Positions 57,302 to 64,000 of a stretch of 64,000 bases of DNA are shown here, one piece after another (within the stretch, counting starts at the first letter, position 1; each line of letters begins with the position of its first letter). The notes beneath the pieces were generated by a model. The model was not told the DNA's origin and made no database searches. It saw only the letters and a program-made list of their open reading frames with translations. The stretch is taken from NCBI GenBank assembly GCA_024291935.2, contig CM044308.1, positions 116,338,501-116,402,500 of the forward strand, read 5' to 3'. This DNA comes from Okapia johnstoni (taxonomy: Eukaryota; Chordata; Mammalia; Artiodactyla; Giraffidae). The position numbers and the translations under genes are program-made.

Positions 57302-57895
57302 CTGGGAGTAAATGAAGGAGTAATGGGAAAATTCAGGGGTTTTCAAGTGCAGGGCCAAAGCTAAAACTTCCCACCTCTGAAAGGCTGAATGTCTTTTTTC
57401 ATACATCCTACAAGCAGCTTCTGTCATAGTTAATTTCATTTCAAAGCTCCATACTTATCTTAAATTAAGCTGCCCTGTACATATCCATTATGAACAATAT
57501 TAACCTATTTTATCACCTTCCAAATTACTTGTTCTGTTCTTCTTACTTTTATTCTATTTTTCCTACTCTTCCTCTTTGTTAAACACAAGACCCTTTCTAG
57601 ATAAATGCTCATTGATGAAGGTTTGGCTAGCCTGCATGAGAGGATTACAGATGACTTCTCATCAAATTTCTTTTCCTTTCCTTTTTTTTTTAACTTTTCT
57701 GTATTTTCTAAATGGTCTACAATAAATGTCAATCATTTGTATAATTTACAGAACAATTAAATGAAAAAATAAAACAGATAAGAGACAGTTATCTCACTTG
57801 GGGATGCTGGTAAAACTGAATCAAGTTTCTTATAGAGGGCTGACTGATGGCCACCAATTACTGATGGTTATGATGGGGATGGACCTATAAATGTT
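57302..57895. other. Upstream of candidate SLFN14 5' exon
   Basis: No CpG enrichment and no recognised repeat. A promoter was not identified. Confidence 0.35.
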
Positions 57896-57904
57896 AACTT
57901 ACAA

Positions 57905-58217
57905 GGGCTTCCCTGACAGCTCAGTGGGTAAAGAATCCACCTGCAATGTAGGAGACCCCGGTTCGATTCCTGGGTTGGGAAGATCTGCTGGAGAAGGGAT
58001 AGGCTACCCACCCCAGTATTCTTGGGCTTCCCTTGTGGCTCAGCTGGTAAAGAATCTGCCCACAATGTGGGAGACCTGGGTTCGATCCTGGGTTGGGAAG
58101 ATCCCCTGGAGAAGGGAAAGGCTACCCACTCCAGTATTCTGGCCTGGAGAATTCCATGGACTATATAGTCCATGGTGTTGCAAAGAGTCAGACGGGACTG
58201 AGCAACTTTCACTTTCA
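57905..58217 (+). mobile_element. Bov-tA2-type SINE dimer with target duplication
   Basis: Two heads ('gcttccctgacagctcag' and 'gcttcccttgtggctcag'). ACTTACAAGG flanks both ends. Confidence 0.92.
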
Positions 58218-58234
58218 CTTACAAGGAAAAATGA

Positions 58235-58600
58235 TCTTTACAGATGTGACTAAGTACTGCTGTTGAGATGAGGAGATTATCCATGTGGGCCCTAAATCCA
58301 AACCAGAAGTGTTCTCATAAGTGCAGCAGCAGAAAGAGATTTGATATGTACAAAAGAGAAGGCAAGAGACTGTAGAGGCAGAGACTGGAGTGATGTGGCC
58401 ACATGTGAGGGGGTGTCAGCAGGCACGGGAAACAGCCAAACAGACTGCCCCAGAGCTTCTGAGCGAGGGGAGCACAGCCCCTGCTGATACCCTGATTTCT
58501 GCCCGCTTGTGTCAAACTCCTGGCAGTGAGAGAATAAACTTCTGTTGTTTTAAACAACCAAAATGGTGGTAATTTGTTACAGCAGCCACAGGAAACTAAC
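58235..58600 (+). mobile_element. MaLR LTR (MLT1-type)
   Basis: 'gatgaggagattatccatgt', 'gtgatgtggccacatgtg', 'gttgttttaaacaaccaaa' and 'ggtaatttgttacagcagcc', ending 'ggaaactaacac', come in MaLR LTR order. AATAAA lies near 58532. Confidence 0.6.
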
Positions 58601-58921
58601 ACAGTTCTTTCCCCCAAGTCAAACCATCAAACATTTACCATCTAATTCTATTTGTTTATGATGAAATGACATTATTAAATAGGTGTCTGAATACCACTCG
58701 TGTTTCTTTTCATTAACTAAGGTTACTGCTCCTATTAAGTTCTGCTTTGCTGGCAGACCCTTTGTACCTGTTGTACTGAAAAGAGTTTCTAGGACAGGAG
58801 GCAGAATGGATACTATGATGAATAATCAGCAAAGCAAAATAATAAAGTGCAAATTCGGTTCTCAGCTTCAAATGCAACCATTTTTCACTCATGTCATTTT
58901 CAAATCCAATCTCACTTATTT

Positions 58922-59135
58922 TATTTTTTAATTTCTTGGCCACACTGAGTGCTGATCCTAATTCCCTGACCAGGGAACCACTGGACTACCAGGGAAGTCC
59001 TCAGTCTCATTTTTTTTTTCTTTAGGCCTCACTGTGCAGCATGTAGGATCTTAGTTCCCTGACCAGGAATCGAACCCATGCCCCCTTCATTGGAGGTGCA
59101 GAGTGTTAACCACTGGACTTCCAGGGAAATCCCCA
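58922..59135 (-). mobile_element. Two CHR SINE fragments in tandem
   Basis: 58922-59006 ends 'ggactaccagggaagtcc'. 59010-59135 ends 'ggacttccagggaaatcccc'. Confidence 0.8.
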
Positions 59136-59309
59136 CAGTCTCACTTTTAGTTCTACCACCTACCTTAATTCTCAGCTTCACTGAAATCCTTCTGATATTA
59201 CTTAATTTTAGAAAGATAGACCGTCATTTACTGGACATGTGCCTTTGGGCACAAGGGACCAAGCTGGGAGTGTGGCACACCACATGGAAACTGAGATTAC
59301 TTGCCCAGG

Positions 59310-59515
59310 ATTCCCTGGTGGCTCAGATGGTAAAGAGTCTGCCTGCAATGTGGGAGACCCGAGTTCCATCCCTGGGTTGGAAGATCCCCTGGAGAAGGAA
59401 ATGGCAACCCACTCCAGTATTCTTGCCTGGAAAAGCCCAAGGCTGGAGGAGCCTGGCAGGCTACAGTCCATGGAGTTGCAAAGAGTCGGACATGACTGAG
59501 CAACTTCACTTTTCA
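59310..59515 (+). mobile_element. Bov-tA SINE
   Basis: 'attccctggtggctcagatg' to 'gactgagcaacttcacttt'. Confidence 0.9.
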
Positions 59516-59717
59516 AGTGAAAGAGCCGGCATGCGGCCAGGTATGTTTAATACAAATGCTCCTACTCCTTCCACTGCCTCTTGAATTTAGGGTTCTGGAT
59601 TGCTTTGGAGTCTTCAAAATCAGAAATTTACCTAAGTACTTCTTTTTTCTTCCCAGTCAAGAGGAAAGACATTTTATGGGGCAGGAGAACTAGGAATTGG
59701 ATTGTTTTCTCCTCCTT

Positions 59718-59976
59718 ATTTTTTTTTTTTTTTTTTTTTTGCTGTGCTGGTTCTTCATTGCTGCGCGCAGGCTTTCTCCAGCTGTGGCGTGAGGGCTTCT
59801 CACTGCAGTGGCTTCTCGCCTTGCGAAGCACAGGCTCTAGAGGACAGGCTCAGTATTTGCAGTGCAGTGGCTTAGTTGCCCCATGGCATGTGGAATCTTT
59901 CCGGACTAGAGATCAAACCTATGTCCCATGCTTTGGCAGGCAGCTTCTTAACCACTGGACCACCAGGGAAGTTCTC
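59718..59976 (-). mobile_element. CHR-1-type SINE
   Basis: T22 start, 'ttctcactgcagtggcttct' to 'ctggaccaccagggaagttc'. Confidence 0.85.
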
Positions 59977-61552
59977 CTTATTCTTTAATGAACTACTGGG
60001 AACCAAATCAGGAGAAGAAAGGATAATGTGAAAGATGAGCAAAGAGACTTTCTCTTCTTCAAAGTTCCTTAGTCAAGTCCTCTGGCTATGAAGAGTAGGT
60101 TATCAGAACAGGGAGGAGTTCTCATTTTGGCTGTGATACCTAGAAGCAAATGTCCATGATATGAAGCAACTTGAAATCAGTAGCTTGGACAGTGATTCTC
60201 TCTAGGTCTTGGGACAATAATCTGGCCATGCTGTTGACAGTTAGCTAAGAAATAGAGCCCCCAATTTATTTAAGATGTGCTTATTCACTATGTGTTTCAG
60301 TTTATCCTCAGAGATAATTACAGCACAGCCTTCAAGCTCAAAAGACACAAACAGCTGAATACCAGCCTCTGTCTCACTCTAAATTCATTTGTCAGTATGA
60401 CTTGACTAGCATAGCAGACCTGATAACATAGGGACGAACAGCAACTGTGCTGTTTTTACCACACCACCATCTGACTCTGAGTAAGTCTTTCATTCATTCT
60501 CTCATTCAGTCAACCGCTTTTTTTTTTTTTGAGCCCCAGGGGCATTGAAATTCCAGCACTTTTTAGCTCTGAATCTTTGGTTAAGATAATCTAAGCCTCA
60601 GATTCCCTCTGTGTAAACTGGAGGTAATAATAGTTCCTTCTTGATATAGCTCTTGTGAGAATGAAATGAGATGATATATATATATAAAGAGCTTAGCATG
60701 GTGCCTGGCATAGCATGTCAGCTTTTCATTCAATAATCAATTATCAAGCACTTACTGTGTTCCAAACATAGTACTGTGCTCTGGGGCTACTTGTCATTTG
60801 CACCATTCAGTGACTGCCTTCTTTGGGCCAGATCTGCAACTTTGATGATCTCAAATTGTCCTCATAGTAACTTGTAAGACATGCATTATTTTCACCATCT
60901 TATAAATGAAGAAACTGAGTTAAGAGAAGTAAAGCTCAAGGCTACACACCTAGTAGGTAGCAGAGCTGAGATCTGAACCCCTGGAGTCCAAATAATTTCA
61001 AAACTCACTATCATTCTGCCGTGCAGCCTTTACCGTTTGCAAGAATAAGACACGTGTCCTGTTCACAATCTACAGGGGGAAAACATGTATTAAAGAACTC
61101 ATGGCAATACAACATATGTGGTAACACCAGGTGAGAACTTCATGTACTATGCATTGTTCTCAATTCTCATAACAGCTCTATGAGGTAGATACTGTCATTA
61201 TTCCCACTTTTACAGATAGAGAAACTGAGGAACAGAGTTTATGATGCTTACAAATACTATAGTCCATATGAATGACCACTACACTCTAGTGCCATTCTGG
61301 CAAGCTAGACTCATATGAACAGTGTGCTTGGGGTGTCCTAATGAGTGAAAACAACTCAGCCTGTAAGAAGAAGATAAGATTTCATAAATGAGATGGTATA
61401 TAAGCTTAATCCTGCAAGTAAGAGTGCACCAGGTTGAGAAAGGGTGATGGGGAAGGAAGGGGAAAACCAAGAAAAGGAAACAGCACTTGCAAAGGCCCAT
61501 TCTCTTCACTGTCTAAACTCTCTTATTTTTAAAGTACAATGAAAGTGATGAA
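59977..61552. other. Intergenic with three MIR fragments
   Basis: MIRs read at 60575-60715 (plus), 60840-61015 (minus) and 61120-61240 (minus). No gene. Confidence 0.5.
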
Positions 61553-61862
61553 AGTGAAAGTCGCTCAGTCATGTCCGACTTCTCGTGACCCCGTGAACTA
61601 TGCAGCCCATGGAATTCTCTAGGCCAGAATACTGGAGTGGGTAGCCTTTCCCTTCTCCAGGGGATCTTTCCAAACCAGGGATTGAACCTAGGTCTCCCAC
61701 ATTGCAGGTGGATTCTTTACCAGCTGAGCCACCAGGGAAGCCCAAGAATACTGGAGTGGGTAGCCTGCCCCTTCTCTAGCAGATCTTCCTGAGTCAGGAA
61801 TCTAACCGGGGTCCCCTGCATTGCAGGTGGATTCTTTACCAACTGAGGTATCAGGGAAGCCC
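61553..61862 (-). mobile_element. Bov-tA2-type SINE dimer
   Basis: 'gaaagtcgctcagtcatgtc' to 'gaggtatcagggaagcccc', with two heads. Confidence 0.9.
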
Positions 61863-62289
61863 CTAAAGTATGAGGATCCTTAATAGGTCTCTAAAGAAGG
61901 CATTCCATTTTTCTCCACACTTTCCTTTTATTTCTTCACGTCTTTCTCCCCATCCCTATCCTCCTGCCGCCCTTCACATGCCACCTTTCCATTTCTTACT
62001 AGCTCTCACCTGGACACTTGCCATCACTTGAAATAGCTTCCCCTTCTTTCACTCTGTCTTCCTTCCATCTATTTAAAAACATAGTTGCCTAATGGGTTTT
62101 CATATCTAATCACCTATCTCCTCAGACTCTGAAATCTTCACATTTCCCACTTTCCCCAGACTAGTCTAAACGACACAGGCAGCAAGCCACCATCTTGCCC
62201 TGTCTTTCAATTCGTGCCACCCCCTTTCATCACGGCTAACACTGGTCCTCAACTTTGGTGTGAATCAGAATCTCACCTGGCATGCATGT
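61863..62289. other. Unassigned intergenic
   Basis: Pyrimidine-rich, no family recognised. Confidence 0.4.
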
Positions 62290-62520
62290 GTGTGTGCTCA
62301 GTCGCTTCAGTTGTTTCCAACTCTTTGTGACCCTATAGACTGTAGCCCACCAGGCTCCTCTGTCCATGGGATTCCCCAGGCAAGAATACTGGAGTGGGTT
62401 GCCATGCCCTCCTCCAGAGGATCTTCCCAATCTGGGGATCCTGGGGACCGAACTCGCGTCTGCCTGCGTCTCCTGCATTGCAGGTGGATTCTTTACCCAC
62501 TGAGCCACCTGGGAAGCCTG
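62290..62520 (-). mobile_element. Bov-tA SINE
   Basis: 'gtgtgctcagtcgcttcagt' to 'gagccacctgggaagcc'. Confidence 0.9.
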
Positions 62521-62721
62521 CTCCCTTAACATACTTATGAAAAATATACACGCCTGGGGGCTCCACCTCCAGATTCAACCTTACTGATTCCAGAAAACTG
62601 AATTGTGCAGTTTTGTCCTTTGTTTTTGATGTTTTAGGACATCTGTGTTAACTTTCCTCCTGGTGTTTCTAACTCACTGAATTCTGAGAAACACTACACC
62701 GTTTCAACCTTACCTAAATTT

Positions 62722-62850
62722 GGAAGGAAATGGCAACCCACTCCAATATTCGTGCCTGGAGAATTCCACGGACAGAGGAGCCTGGTGGGCTCCAGTCCAT
62801 GGGGTCGCAAAGAATCAGACACGACTGAGCGACTCTCACTCACTCACCTA
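62722..62850 (+). mobile_element. Bov-tA SINE 3' part
   Basis: 'ggaaggaaatggcaaccca' to 'cgactgagcgactctcact'. Confidence 0.85.
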
Positions 62851-63099
62851 TGCTTTCTTATTTAATTAGAGAGTTAAATTATCTGCTCCCAGAATCTCCT
62901 AATTCTCAAATCCCATGCATCTTTCAAGACCCAGATCAAAGGCCACCTCCTCCACGACATTTTTCCTGTGCTCCTTCGCAGTTCTTTGATATTTAATGCC
63001 CTCTCCTTGTTGTTTAGGAAGCATCCAAACCTCTGACCAGCCAATGAGTTTCCCCTGGGTGGGGAAGAAGGGGCACATTCATCAAAGGTCACCCCAACC

Positions 63100-64000
63100 T
63101 CTCTTTTCATACTGTTCATGGGGTTCTCAAGGCAAGAATACTGAAGTGGTTTGTCATTCCCTTCTCCAGTGGACCACATTCTGTCAGACCTCTCCACCAT
63201 GATCCGTCCGTCTTGGGTGGCCCCAAACGGCATGGCTTAGTTTCATTAACTTAGACAAGGCTGTGGTCTATGTGATCAGATTGGCTTGCTGTCTGTGATT
63301 GTGGTTTCAGTCTGTCTGCCCTCTGATGCCCTCTCTCAGTGCCTACCATCTTACTTGGGGTTCTCTTACCTTGGATGTGGGGTGTCTCTTCACAGCTGCT
63401 CCAGCAAAGCAAATGTCAGCAAATTTGGAAAACTCAGCAGTGGCCACAGGACTGGAAAAGGTCAGTTTTCGTTCCAATCCCAAAGAATGCTCAAACTACC
63501 GCACAATTGCACTCATCTCACATGCTAGTAAAGTAATGCTCAAAATTCTCCAAGCCAGGCTTCAACAATACATGAACCATGAACTTCCAGATGTTCAAGC
63601 TGGTTTTAGAAAAGGCAGAGGAACCAGAGACCAAATTGCCAACATCCGCTGGATCATCGAAAAAGCAAAAGAGTTCCAGAAAAACATCTGTTTCTGCTTT
63701 ATTGACTATGCCAAAGCCTTTGACTGTGTGGATTACAATAAACTGTGGAAAATTCTGAAAGAGATGGGCATACCAGACCACCTGACCTGCCTCTTGAGAA
63801 ACCTGTATGTAGGTCAGGAAGCAACAGTTAGAACTGGACATGGAACAACAGACTGGTTCCAAATAGGAAAAGGAGTACATCAAGGCTGTATATTGTCACC
63901 CTGATTATTTAACTTATATGCAGAGTACATCATGAGAAATGCTGGGCTGGAGGAAGCACAGGCTGGAATCAAGATTGCCAGGAGAAATATCAATGACCTC
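63100..64000 (+). mobile_element. BovB LINE with internal deletion, running off the window
   Basis: 63100-63410 is the BovB 5'-side region ('gttcatggggttctcaaggc' onward). It jumps at about 63412 into reverse transcriptase sequence (VQAGFRKGRGTRDQI, FIDYAKAFDCVD). An in-frame TGA at 63902-63904 replaces the usual cysteine after ILSP. The intervening endonuclease part is gone, so the copy is dead. It continues beyond 64000. Confidence 0.9.

Noticed and set aside
1..64000. CRISPR array, operon or phage-type system
   Set aside because: No direct-repeat/spacer array, no closely packed genes; splice junctions and mammalian repeats throughout.

Overview
This is nuclear DNA of a ruminant, most likely a bovid. 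The marker is the repeat content: dozens of Bov-tA/BOVA2 SINEs (a tRNA-Glu-like head fused to a BovB-derived tail), two BovB LINE fragments, CHR-type cetartiodactyl SINEs, and many 3' ends of a ruminant L1 subfamily. Cattle, buffalo, sheep and goat cannot be separated by reading alone. There is no prokaryotic content and no CRISPR array, rRNA or convincing tRNA gene.

The only host protein-coding genes found are two complete Schlafen genes, both on the minus strand. The left one has coding exons at 27993-29049, 26946-27074, 18267-18990 and 17164-17947. It is an SLFN11-type long Schlafen of 897 codons with canonical Walker A and DEAQ motifs. The right one has coding exons at 54208-55261, 52382-52510, 50233-50947 and 46907-47741. 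It is SLFN14, 910 codons, with a degenerate Walker A. The exon junctions, each checked base by base, keep frame throughout and have the same phases in both genes (1, 1, 2). Both keep the acidic Schlafen RNase triad. No SLFN12, SLFN12L or SLFN13 coding exon lies between them, although primates carry those genes there.

Layout: 1-2270 is an L1 tail, unassigned sequence, a (CA)n and a SINE. 2270-3060 is a CpG-rich, CCAAT-box-rich promoter with good splice donors facing outward on both strands and a 51/52-bp tandem duplication. 3204-4591 is an L1 insertion with exact 15-bp target duplications, a 5' inversion and an apparent 3' transduction. 4.8-15 kb is mainly SINE/L1 mosaic. 15-29 kb is the SLFN11-type gene, with an antiquated L1 of about 2 kb in one intron. 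29-41 kb is its presumed long 5' intron, carrying two LTR-like segments and a BovB fragment; a candidate first exon and promoter lie near 40.86-40.99 kb. 41-46.9 kb is intergenic repeats and microsatellites. 46.9-55.3 kb is SLFN14, with a candidate 5' UTR exon at 57.08-57.30 kb. 57.3-64 kb is repeats, ending inside a second, internally deleted BovB.

Functionally the locus is an innate-immunity and translation-control neighbourhood. Schlafens of this class cut tRNA/rRNA and restrict virus replication; SLFN11 also acts in the replication-stress response, and SLFN14 in platelet and red-cell ribosome biology. I did not find a wholly new system. The unusual items are the L1 with 3' transduction, the divergent promoter, repeats sitting at splice and promoter sites, and the small two-gene form of the cluster.
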